DNA from: Notamacropus eugenii
Lineage: Eukaryota > Chordata > Mammalia > Diprotodontia > Macropodidae
Direction: 5' to 3'
Assembly: GCF_028372415.1 (NCBI RefSeq)
Contig: NC_092875.1
Span: forward strand, 439,463,377-439,527,376
DNA: 64,000 nt
The notes below the pieces were generated by a model. The model worked only from the letters and a program-made list of their open reading frames with translations. It ran no database searches and was not told the origin of the DNA. How positions within the stretch are numbered: position 1 is the stretch's first letter; every line of letters begins with the position of its first letter. Made by a program: the position numbers and the translations under genes. This document shows, one piece after another, positions 1-10,756 of this stretch.

Positions 1-1894
1 CTCCCCCACAGAGTCTATAAAATACCTGGAAAAAAGACTCTAAACAAATCCTAGAGCAGCAAAAGCCACAAAATGACAGAGTGAAAGAGATTTCCAGCCC
101 AAGACAATCTGGAAGGCTGACAGGAAAGTTCTATCCCACCTTGCATGAAGTGGAGTGCAGCCCAATGGGCTGAGTGATACAGCAGGAACAGGATCTGGAA
201 CAGGCTTCAGGGAGCCTCCTGAAGCAGCAGTTCCAAGATTTCTTAACACACAAATGCCAAAGACAGCTTCAAAGGTCAGTAAGAAAGCTCCTTCACCCAA
301 AAGAAGGGAACACAATCTGGACTGCTGGCAGCAGCCACTACAGAGACAGAGTCCATTTTTGGAGCCCTCTGCCTAAAGCCCCTGGGGGAATTGAGCTGCT
401 GATCTCACTCTCAGCCCTGATCACTGCTCTGGGGTGAGGAGGAGTGCTGGTGTGGTGGAGCTACAGGCAGATGTGAAGAGTGAATTCTACTATTCACAGA
501 TTCTGGGCAGAAAAGGTTTTGATTGCTCCCAGACCAGTGCATAGGCCAGGAGAGAATTAAACTCCTCTCCCTTGATTGAGCCACCTTGGAGGAACTGAGA
601 ACTTACCCATCCCCAGAATATACCCTCCTCTTGAGAAAGGACTCAAAAGTGAAGTGACTGGCTGGGGAAATGCCCCCCAAAAAGAAAAAAGATAAGACTA
701 TAGAAGGTTATTTCCTGGTGCATAGGTATTTTCTTCCATCCTTTGGGAAAAGGAAGAACAATGCATACCATCATAGGAAGTCAAGCCTTCCAAAACCTCT
801 AAAATAAATATGCAATGGTCTCAGGCCATGGAAGAGCTCAAAAAGGATTTTGAATATCAAGTAAGATAGGCGGAGGAAAAATTGGGAAGTAAAGTGAGAG
901 TAATGCAAGATGCATGATAAGCAAGTCAACAGCTTGCTAAAGGAGACCCAAAAAATGCTGAAGAAATAACACTTTTAAAAATAGGCTAACTTAATTAGCA
1001 AAAGAGGTCCACAAAGCCAATGAGAAGAAGGAGTCTTGAAAAAGCAGAATTAGTCAAATGGAAAAGGAGGCTCAAAAACTCACTGAAGAAAATAGTTCTT
1101 CAAAAATTAGAATGGAGCAGATCAAAGCTAATGACCTTATGAGAAACCAAGAAAATATAAAACAAAACCAACAGAATAAAAAAAAAATAGAAGATAATGT
1201 GAAATATATTATTGGCAAAACAACTGACCTAGAAAATACACCCAGGAAATACAATTTAAAAATTATGAGACTACCAGAAAGCCATGATCAAAAAAGAGCC
1301 TAGACATCATCTTTCATCAAATTTTCAAGGAAAATTGCCCTGATATTCTAGAACCAGAGGGCAAAATGAATATTGAAAGAATCCACCAATCCACTCTTGA
1401 AGGAGATCCAAAAAGAGAAACTCCTAGGAATATTGTACCAAATTCCAGAATTCCCAGGTCAAGGAAAAATTATTGCAAGCAGCCAGAAAGAAACAATTTC
1501 AGTATTGTGGAAATACAATCAGGATAACACAAGACCTAACAGTTTCTACCTTAAGGAATGGAAGGGCTTGGAATATGATATTCCAGAAATCAAAGGAACA
1601 AGGATTAAAACCGAGAATCACCTACCCAGCAAAACTGAGTATAGCACTACTGGGGAAAAAATAGAGGAACTTTTGAAATTACATGAAATAGAGGACTTTT
1701 AAGCATTCTTGATGAAAAGACCAGAGCTGAATAGAAAATTAGACTTTCAAACACAAGAATCAAGAGAAGCGTGAAAAGGTAAACAGGAAAGAGAAATCAT
1801 AAGGGACTTTCTGAATTTCAACTGTTTACATTCCTACATGGAAAAATAATTTTTGTAACTCAAGATTTTTCTCAGTATTTGAGTAGTTGGAGGG

Positions 1895-1897
<3 letters not shown>

Positions 1898-1943
<46 letters not shown>
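1898..1943. repeat. (CA)n microsatellite
   Basis: About 23 uninterrupted CA units inside the HAL1 3' region, followed by ATATAGACAGAGAG. Confidence 0.98.
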
Positions 1944-1948
<5 letters not shown>

Positions 1949-2675
1949 GACAGAGAGAACAACGTGAGCTGAATAAGAAGAGATGATATCTAAAAAAATA
2001 AAATTAAGGGGTGGGGGAGGAATATATTGGGAGGAGAAAGGGAGAAATGGAATGGGGCAACTTCTGTCTCACAAAAGAGGCAAGAAAAAGCTTTATTCAA
2101 TGGAGGAGAAAAGGTAGGAGGTGACAAAGAAAAGTGAAGCTTAATCTCTTCACATTTGGTTTAAGGAGGGAATAACATGCACACTCAATTTGGTATGAAA
2201 ATCTATCTTACACTACAGGAAATCAGGGGAAAAGAGGACAAGTGAGGTGGGAAGGATGATAGAAGGGAGCGCAAATGCGAGGAGGGAATAATTAGAAGTA
2301 AACACTCTTGGGGAGGGACAAGGTCAAAAGACAGAATAGAATAAATGGAGGGCAGGATAGAATGGAGAGAAATTTAGTTAGTCTTTCACAACATAATTAT
2401 TATGGAAGTCTTTAGACAAACTACACATATGTAGCCTATATTGAACTGCTTGCCTTCTCAGTGAGGATGGATGGGGAGGGAGGAAGGGAGAGAAGTTGGA
2501 ACTCAAAGTTTTAGGAACAAATGTTGAGGACTGGTTTTGTATCCAACTGGGAAACAAGAAATACAGGTAAAGGGGTATAGAAATCTATCCAGCACTTCAA
2601 GGAAAGGAAGAAGATGGAGATAAGGAAAGGTCAGGGTGGGACAGAAGGGAGGGCATATTGAGGGAATGGATAATC

Positions 2676-2692
2676 AGAATGCAAGTTGTTAT
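2676..2692 (+). repeat. Target-site duplication, left copy (L1 in HAL1)
   Basis: AGAATGCAAGTTGTTAT matches 5716-5732 at 16 of 17 positions. It brackets the L1 at 2693-5715, and the right copy directly follows that element's A-rich tail. Confidence 0.85.
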
Positions 2693-3234
2693 CAAATTAC
2701 TAATACTAAAAATGAAAGGAGTGAACTCACCTCCAGTGAGGAGGAAATAAAAACAATAATTAGAAACTACTTTTCCCAACTTAATGCCCACAAATTCGAT
2801 AATCTAAATGAGATGGATGAATATTTTAAAAAATACAAATTGCCCAGATTAACAGAAGAGGAAGTTGAATACTTAAACAACCCCATCTCAGAAAAAGAAA
2901 TTGAACAAGCCATCAATGAACTGCTTAGGAAATATCTCCAGGGCCAGATGGATTCACAAGTGAATTCTATCAAACATTTAAAGAACAGTTAATTCCAATA
3001 CTATATAGACTATTTTTGAAAATTGGGGAAGAAGGAGTCCTCCCAAATTCGTTCTATGATACAAATATGGTTTTGATACTTAAACCAGGGAGAGACAAAA
3101 CAGAGAAAGAAAATTATAGACCAATTTCCCTAATGAATATAGATGCAAAAATTTTAAATAAGATTTTAGCATAACAAATACAGCATCTTATCACGAGATT
3201 AATACATTATGATCAGGTAGGATTCATACCAGGA

Positions 3235-3861
3235 ATGCAGGGCTGGTTCAATATTAGGAAAACTATTAGCATTATCGATCACATCAACAACAAAGCTAAC
3301 AAAAACGACATAATTGTCTCAATAGATGCAGAAAAAGCTTTTGACAAAATACAACACCCATTCCTATTAAAAACACTGGAGAACACAGGAATAAAGAGAA
3401 CTTTCCATAAAATAACAATCAGTATTTGTCTAAAACCTTCAGCAAGCATTATATGCAATGGGGATAAGCTAGATTCATTCCCAATAAGATCAGGGGTGAA
3501 ACAAAGATGTCCATTATCACCACTATTATTCACTATGGTACTAGAAATGTTAGCCGTAGCAAGGAGACAAGATAAAGATATTGAAGGAATAAGAATAGCC
3601 AAAGAAGAAACTAAGTTATCACTCTTTGCAGATGATATGATGATTTCCTTAGAGAATTCCAGAGATTCAAGTAAAAAACTACTTGAAATAATAAACAACT
3701 TTGTCAAAGTTGCAGGTTACAAAATAAACCCACACAAATCTTCTGCATTCCTATATATTAGCAACAAAGTCCAACAGCAAGAGATAGAAAGAGAAATCCC
3801 GTTTAAAGCTAGGGCAGACACTATAAAATACTTAGGAGTTTACCTGCCAGGGATTATATGA
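3235..3861 (+). pseudogene. L1 ORF2 reverse-transcriptase core (fragment)
   Basis: An open 208-codon segment of L1 ORF2 protein, which nicks target DNA and copies L1 RNA at that site. It holds the palm motifs with the two catalytic aspartates of FADD and the first aspartate of SIDAEKAF, then a thumb-side YLGVYL. In motif B the usual RQGCPLSP reads KQRCPLSP, so a conserved glycine is replaced. The segment before it (2720-3234) is in another frame, and the downstream segments at 3959-4186 and 4664-5155 are again shifted. The fragment is therefore a dead remnant of an autonomous L1. Confidence 0.88.
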
Positions 3862-4663
3862 ACACAATTACAAGACACTTTTTGCACAAATAAAGTCAGA
3901 TTTAAGTAAGTGGAAAAACATCAGTTGCTCATGGGTAGGCTGTGCTAATATAATAAAAATGACAATGCTACCTAAATTAATTTACTTATTTAGTGCCATA
4001 CCAATTAAATTATCAGACAATTATTTTCTAGAGCTGGATAAAATAATATCAAAATTCATTTGGAAGAACAAAAGGTCCAGAATATCAAAGGGACTGATAA
4101 AAAGAAGTGCTTGGGAAGGTGGCCTAGCACTACCAGACCTCAAATTGTACTATAAAGCAGCAATTATCAAAACTACCTGGTATTAGCTAAGAAACAGAGA
4201 GGTAGACAAGTGGAATAGACTTGGCACTCAAGACACAGTAGGCAAGGAATATAGCAACCTCCTGTTTCATAAACCCAAGGACCCCAGCTTCTGTGATAAG
4301 AACTCACTGTTTGACAAAAATTGCTGGGAAAACTGGATAAAAGTGTGGTGGAAATTAGGCATAGACCTATGCCTCACACCGTACATAAGAATAAAGTCCA
4401 AATGGGTACATGATTTAGGTATAAAGATTGATACCATGAATAAACTGGAGAAGCAAGGAATAGTGTATTTATCAGATTTATGGAGAAGGGAGAATTATGA
4501 AATTCAAAATGGATAATTTTGATTACATTAAACTGAGAAATTTTTCACAACCAAACCCAATGCAACCAAAATCCGGAGGGATGTAGTAAATTGGGAAAGA
4601 ATTTTTACAGCTAAGCTCGGGGATAAAGGCCTCATTTCTAGAATATATAGAGAACTGACTCAA

Positions 4664-5155
4664 ATGTATAATCATACAAGTCATTCCCCCATTGATAAAT
4701 GCTCAAAGGATATGAATAGGCAATTTTCAGAAGAAGAAATTAAAGATATCTATAATCATATGAAAAAATGCTCTAAATCACTTTTAATTAGAGAGATGCA
4801 AATCAAAACAACTCTGAGGTACCACATCACACCTATAAGATTGGCAAACATGAGAGAACAAGAAAATGATAAATGCTGGAGAGGATGTGGGAGAGTTGGA
4901 ACACTAATTCATTGTTGGTGGAGCTGCGAGCGCATCCAACCATTCTGGAGAGCAATTTGGAACTATGCCCAAAGGGCTACAAAAATGTGCATACCCTTTG
5001 ACCCAGCAATATCGCTACTAGGACTGTATCCCCAAGAGATCATAAAAATGGGAAAGGGTCCCACATGTACAAAAATATTTATAGCAGCACTCTTTGTAGT
5101 TGCCAAAAACTGGAAGTCCAGGGGATGCCCATCAGTTGGGGAATGGCTGAATTAG
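4664..5155 (+). pseudogene. L1 ORF2 C-terminal Cys/His region (fragment)
   Basis: This is the C-terminal third of L1 ORF2. It reads through [20 protein letters not shown], the Cys/His-rich [18 protein letters not shown] and the closing WLNKLW-like block, where WLN is followed by a stop. Coding similarity continues past this stop to about 5290, so the stop is premature. The region binds RNA in known L1s. Here it is non-functional because the upstream frames are broken. Confidence 0.85.
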
Positions 5156-5732
5156 CTATGGTATATAAATGTAATGGAGTACTATTGTGCCATAAGAAAT
5201 GATGAACAAGAAGACTTCAGAGAGGCCTGGATGGACTTATATGATCTGATGCTGAGTGAAAGGAGCAGAACCAGAAGAATTTTGTGCACAGCTACAACCA
5301 CAGTGTGTTAGAGTTTTTTCTGGTAGACTTGAAATTTCGTAATAATGCAAGAATTTATTTAAAAAAATGCCAGTGGTGGTTTTCTAAGGCAAAATGCCTT
5401 CCACACTCAGAGAAAGAATTATGGAAGTCATTCACAGAATGTAGCAGATCATATTTGTGTGTGTGTGTGTGTTTGTCTATCATGTTTTGATTTGTTATAT
5501 GATTTCTTCCATTTATTTTAGTTCGACTACATAGCATGACTATAGTGAAAATGTACTCAATAGGAAAGTATATGTAGAACCTATATAGAATTGTATGCAG
5601 TCGTGTGGAGGGAGGGGGGTAGTGGGGAGTAGGTGTGGGGGAGATCAAATCTTAATTTTATGGCAGTGATTGTAAAACATTAAAAAAAATAATAATAAAA
5701 TTAAATTAAAGAAAAAGAATTCAAGTTGTTAT

Positions 5733-5830
5733 AGGATGGGGGAGGTGAGAGATGGGGAAATTTGGAACTCAAAATTTTGTCGAAGTGAATGTTGAAAATT
5801 AAAAATAAATAGATTAACAGCAAAAAAAAT
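5733..5830 (+). mobile_element. HAL1 3' end (continuation across nested L1)
   Basis: These are the last 100 bp or so of the HAL1 that begins before the window. The sequence has the family's 3' end (a GGAACTCAAAATTTTG-type motif followed by an A-rich AAATAAATAG tail). Joining 2692 to 5733 gives the same uninterrupted 3' region seen in reverse at 28690-29190 and at 54880-55395. That agreement supports a single HAL1 split by one insertion. Confidence 0.8.
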
Positions 5831-6354
5831 TTTTTAAATGTATAGGTGCATATATGGCCTATGGAGCTTTTCTTGACATTCCTAGCAAAATATCAACCTT
5901 AAAGTTTTGTTTTTTCCTCAAAACCTTCTGAATTTGTAATCTGTAATCCCTAAGCATATTCCTATTCCCTAACATAGCTATTCTTCCCCTAAGATGGCAA
6001 GGAAGGTTCAAATAACATCTTATCTTGGAATGACTATTGGAAAATGAACATGTTTGCTCTTTATTTTTCCAGTCTCAGAGAATTTGAGTTTGTGGGGCCA
6101 CCATTTCCTCCAAGCCACACTTGAAGAGTATTCCCAACACATGATCTTCAAATCTTTCCCTGAAGACTTCTAATGACAGATAATTGCCTCCTTCATATGC
6201 CAACCCAATCCTCTTTGAAAGAATTCTAATTGTTAGAATAATTTTATTGGTTTCTGATACATGAGGTCTAAGATTTCTTTGTAATTGCCCCCAGTTACTT
6301 CAAATTCTGCTTTCTAGAGCAAAGAAGAATAGGTTTAATGCTTAATGGACATAT
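5831..6354. other. Unassigned spacer
   Basis: No ORF, repeat family or structural signal that I recognise. It ends at the 16-bp duplication flanking the next L1 fragment. Confidence 0.5.
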
Positions 6355-6370
6355 TCCTTCAAGTATTTCA
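6355..6370. repeat. Target-site duplication, left copy
   Basis: TCCTTCAAGTATTTCA is identical to 8337-8352 and flanks the minus-strand L1 5' half. Confidence 0.85.
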
Positions 6371-8336
6371 GAATATCATATTCCAATCCCTCAGATCTTT
6401 CAATGTAGAAGTTGCAACGTCCTGTGTGATCCTGACTATAGTTCCTCAGTGTTCTAATTGTTTATTTCTGGCTATCTCCAGTATTTTCTCCTTTACTTTT
6501 TAGTTCTGTGATTTAGCAACAGTATTCCTTGGTGTTTTCAGTTTAGGATCCCATTTAGGAAGTGATCAGTGAATTCTTTGGATGACTATTTTTGCCCTCT
6601 GGGTCTAGGACCTATGGGCAGTTTTACTTGATGGTTTCTTGGAAGATATGGTCCAGGTTTTTTTTTTTCCATCATGGTTTTTTGGTAGACCAATAATTCT
6701 TAGATTTTCTCTCCTTGATCTATTTTTCAGGTGACTTGTTTTTCCAATGAGATATTTTACATTTTTTCTATTTTTTTAATTCTTTAAATTCTGTTTGACT
6801 GGTTTTTGATGTCTCATTGAGTCATTAGCTTCTACTTGACCAATTCTAATTTTTTATGTATTGTTTTCTTCAGTTAATCTTTGCATCTCCTTTTCCATTT
6901 GCCCAATTGTTACTTTTAAGGAATTATTTTCTCCAGTTAGGTTTTGAATTCCTTTTCCATTTGTCTAATTTTCCCAGTTATGTTTCCATCTGTCTAATGT
7001 TCTGTTTAAATTCTTCTGTGATTTATTTTGTCATATTTTTAAAAACCATTGGTCACTTTTCCACTTCTCTAATTTGGCTTTGAAAATCCTTCTTGAGCTC
7101 TTCCAAGAATACTTTTTGAGCCTGAGGCTGGTGCATATCCCTTTCTGAAGTTTCAGATGGGAGTACATTGTCAAAGCTGACCCCTTTGGTATTCGAGTTT
7201 TGGTCCTTGTCCGCATAGAAAATTCTATGTTCTTTTCTTTTCTGGTTTTCTTCTTGCTCATGAAGATAATCCTTTTCCTGGCTTTTAAAGTAGATCTTTG
7301 CTTCTGGGGCACATGAGGCTCTGTCCCACAGATCTTATGCTTGGAACTTGAGGCTTTGTGCATTATGGCCTCTGGTTCTTTCAGCTAGAAGCTCAAAAGC
7401 TGTAGTGTACCTGGTGTTGAGCTGGCTGGTGTGCCAAAGCAGAGGCCAGTTGAATTCTTTCTAAGTTTCCTTGGACTTACCCTAGAGCTAGCTGCATTGT
7501 GTGAAGAAGTAGTGGTCTGACCAGAGGAGGTCTCTTCTGCTGAGCTACAGCATGGGAAAGCTCAGTGGTTGGTGAACCCTGTCTGTCCTAGTGTCTGCCC
7601 GATTCCCCTAGCTGTACTGAGACACCACGGGGTCCTGTTGTTGGGACTTACAGGCTCCTCCCCCCTCAGGCTCATGATCTCTTTCGTGTTTGCTGAGGTA
7701 AGGCTGGGACAGCCCCAGTCCTGCAATAGTCCCCTTCAGCTACAGCAAGAGGGACTCCCCCTTTGCAATTTTCCTAGCCTCACGGGCTAAAAGACTGCTT
7801 ACTCCTTCAACTGATCCCACTGTTCCAGGACTTTTCCAGGGGAAGTCCTCTCTGGACTTTTGAAGGTCAACAAGGGGGATAGCATTTATTGATCACTCAG
7901 CCATCTTGGTAACTGAAAGTTCAAGTGACTTACAGACATTTAATCTGCGGGCTGATAATCTCAGGAGCAGCTGCTGCAGTTACCTGGGGTTCTGTGCTTC
8001 TCTCTCACTCAGTTCCCCTGGACTCCCATCCTGGGCTGATATGTCTGAGAATCCGCAATGCTGCTGCTGCTTCAGACTGCCCAGGACTTCCTGCTCAGCT
8101 TTGCTCTGGTGGGGTCTGCACTGGTATAGCCTCTGCACTCCTCCAGCCCTGTGCAACAGTTCCTTCCCATTGGCCTTCCAGGCTGTCCTGGGTTGGAAAT
8201 CTGCCACACTCCATCTCCTATTGGATTCTGCCACTCTAAAATTTGTTCAGATTCTCTTTCTAGAGGTATCTGAAGGGGTTTGTCTTAAAGCTTAGGTGAG
8301 TACTTGCTCTCACTCTGCCATCTTGGCTCTGCCCTC
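6371..8336 (-). mobile_element. L1 5' half: two joined 5' UTR types plus ORF1, 3' end inside ORF1
   Basis: Read on the minus strand, it starts at 8336 with a GGCAGAGCCAAGATGGCAGAGTG-type L1 5' terminus (this spans about 8309-8332). A 420-bp 5' UTR resembling the one at 1-660 follows. At about 7915 a second 5'-terminus-like motif (ACCAAGATGGCTGAGTGATC) opens a different 5' UTR type, like the one at 27529. ORF1 starts near 7246 (MSKKKTRKEKN) and continues, frameshifted, to 6371. It stops at a position matching about 1579 of the HAL1 above, with no poly(A). The whole is bracketed by identical 16-bp repeats. Confidence 0.78.
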
Positions 8337-8352
8337 TCCTTCAAGTATTTCA
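8337..8352. repeat. Target-site duplication, right copy
   Basis: TCCTTCAAGTATTTCA is identical to 6355-6370. It abuts the 5' terminus of the minus-strand L1. Confidence 0.85.
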
Positions 8353-10756
8353 AATATGTGTCATCAGAATGTAATGACTGTTTCATTATGGTCCTTCCAT
8401 CTCCAGTACCTAATGCACTAGTTAGAGATTGGAGAAATTATAATGACATCAAAAGGGAACTGTCATATCTCCCTTCCCAAGTCTACTCTTTTTTGAGTAA
8501 AATGGCCCAAGCACCTTGTATAGTAAGGATTCAAGTTCCTTCATTATTATGATCACCCATATCTGTATAAACTCAAGGTTGCCAGTGCCTTCCTTTGGAA
8601 TATATTATCAGAACTGATAACAATACAAGAGCTATTACCTAGCTAAGGAAAAATAATTTGGGGTTATCATCTCCCTTGGTATGAATCTTTGCCTCTCAAT
8701 TGAACCCTCACCTTCTAGAATGGGAATTAGTAACTAGATAACTCATACACAGTCAGGAGCAAATTAACAAGTTAAAACTCCAGTAAACTCTCACTTCTCC
8801 ACTCTCATTTTCCTTGTTCCATAGAATCTGATATCTGCAAGTACCCAGGGATGAGCACTAATGATGATTCCACTAATTTGCAGTGACTTGGGAATCTGGG
8901 AGTGTAAACATTAGTATTTATTTGTTTCTATGGGAAATCTATATGTATGAAAGTCTTATGCCTCTTTCTGAACAACTGTATTTCTAACTTTTGCTTTTAG
9001 GTCTTGGCTACATTTTTATGATACGAAAACATCTGCTGATTTCAAATCATCCTCTTCCAGTTGTACACTCAAGTTGTACTCTGGTGCCCCATAATGGAAG
9101 GAATGTGGTCAGAGGTGATGAAAGACTATGCTGGCATAACAGAAAGTCTGACAGGTTCTATAAAGCTGGCAAATCTTTGTGTACAAGCCAGCTTAACAAT
9201 TAGTATAAAGCTCTGAGCATAAAAGCCCAGACTGGTTGCTGGGTGAGAAAATTTTTGTCCATGACAATTCTCAAAGATCATGTATCTGCTAAAACAAAGA
9301 GAGGTTGGCATCTTCCTAAGTGGAAGGTGTAATAAAATAAACAAAACCACAACCTTGTAGTACTGAAGTTGGCTAAAACACATGAATAATTAACTCAGTT
9401 TTTTACCTTTCCTCTTCATATTTTTGTACCCTGTGGGCACAGTAGGAGTCTTTATTAATTTTTACATTTTTATTTGAATCCCACTCTCCCTCCTTGCTTC
9501 TTTCTCTTTCCTCACCTACTTCCTCCTCCTCTTTCTCTTCCATGTATTTCACTTTTTGTCTTTAGTTTTTCTTTTTGAGAAAATTGAAAAAAGCTCAAGT
9601 TATCTCTCTGAACCTGCTTAGACTTCAATTCCAATTCTGGTAAAATCTGGACAAAAGTTAATATTTTTATATACTCTAAATTCTTTCTGAATTTGTTCAG
9701 TGAAAGCTCTTTAAAGTTTTCAGCAACTACTGTCTTACTGATAGAAACATTATGGAGGTAGTTTTCTCTCAAAAAAATAGGTTCTAGAGCATCTAGAAAT
9801 ATGATGGAGCCAGGGAAATTGGAGCTTAAAAAGAAGTATGCAGTCATCTTCAATTCAATTCACAGTGAAGTCAATATAAATCTCTCAAATGCTAAATCAT
9901 TTGCCTTCACTTTTAAGTAGAACCTCTCTTGACCTGAGAATGACTTCAGTCCTCCCTTATTCTAACTCTGTGGGAAGAAGGGAATCTTTTGATTAGAGTA
10001 CTGATTTTTCAACACAGATGAGACCATTTACTTGTAAACATTCTTCCTGTGAAGAAAAAAGGAGAGCTTAATTCTGGGAATGATTCACTCAGTAGGCATC
10101 TCCTGTGTTCTCAAGTTAAGTCTCATTCTAAGAAGATATTGCAACAGTAGATGGAAGTCATACCCTTTTCTACTTTCAACCCAGGTAGGGGTTATATGAA
10201 CCCCTTTTCTTCTAGGAGGTGTTAACTCTTTCCCAGAAAACCTGTCTTGTACTATTAGGAAAAGCTAAGATTTTAAAAATTCCTACAATGCAACATTTTT
10301 CTATTGCAGTTGAAAAACTTTGGGGAATTATTTCTCCATTATCTTTATTTTGACCTTGAGAAAGAACTCAGTTGAGCCCTTTACCTTTCTTCCCATGTCC
10401 CTGATACTTAATTTTTATTCTTACAACTTGCTTTAACATTTCAGTTGGGGAGGGAGACCTTTCCAAAAGCTATTTCATATTTGCCTCTCAGTTATAACAT
10501 AAGGGTAAGGATTAGAGACTGAACTTGTGATTTCACAAGTTTAGGGTACTCCTGGATGAGGAAATTCCTTCTACAAATACAGATCAGCATCTTCTTGAAA
10601 GCCTAGAGTTTTAGGGAATTGACAAGAACACTGGAAGATCATGTTACTTTCCAGTGGTCACTCAACTATTATCACTCTAGATACGGTCTAGAAGTCATGT
10701 CTGATATGATCCTATACCATACCACATATGAGTTTAATGCATAAATGAAAACCATA
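8353..10756. other. Unassigned, mostly unique-looking sequence
   Basis: No repeat family that I can name. Two open stretches were examined. One is at 9000-9190 (+), preceded by a pyrimidine-rich AG that could be a splice acceptor. The other is a 113-codon frame at 9512-9853 (-). Neither protein is recognised and neither has supporting context. Confidence 0.4.

Larger units (their letters stand above)
1..2692 (+). mobile_element. HAL1 (half-L1) retrotransposon, 5' portion
   Basis: The 5' UTR fills about 1-669; the true 5' end lies a short way before the window, judged against the related copy at 10757. Broken ORF1 follows at about 670-1720: a start reading MPPKKKKDKTIEGY, a coiled-coil zone (about 840-1130), an RNA-recognition-like part containing NLKIMRLPES (about 1254-1283) and a C-terminal part. 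Then comes a purine-rich non-coding 3' region holding a (CA)n tract and two related tandem blocks (about 2180-2290 and 2565-2685). There is no endonuclease or reverse transcriptase, which is the HAL1 plan of ORF1 plus 3' tail. The element resumes at 5733 after a younger L1 insertion. Confidence 0.8.
2693..5715 (+). mobile_element. L1 LINE, 5'-truncated, ORF2 from before the RT domain to 3' tail
   Basis: A 3-kb L1 that begins inside ORF2, so the 5' UTR, ORF1 and endonuclease are absent as expected for 5' truncation. Visible in order: the pre-RT region ([17 protein letters not shown]), RT motif A (SIDAEKAFDKIQ), motif B (RSGVKQRCPLSPLLF), motif C (SLFADDMM), and the C-terminal Cys/His region ([18 protein letters not shown]). 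A 3' UTR and an A-rich tail follow (about 5670-5715). Stops and frameshifts break ORF2, so it is not active. It lies inside a HAL1 with a 17-bp target duplication. Confidence 0.9.

Noticed and set aside
7031-7363. 110-codon minus-strand frame rich in Lys/Arg
   Set aside because: It is the start of an L1 ORF1 plus 5' UTR read-through, not a host gene.
9001-9200. Possible exon after a CTTTTGCTTTTAG acceptor
   Set aside because: The protein is unrecognised, the frame is short, and no second signal supports it.
9512-9853. 113-codon minus-strand frame with a hydrophobic start
   Set aside because: No recognised family, no splice or poly(A) context; length is attainable by chance in AT-rich DNA.
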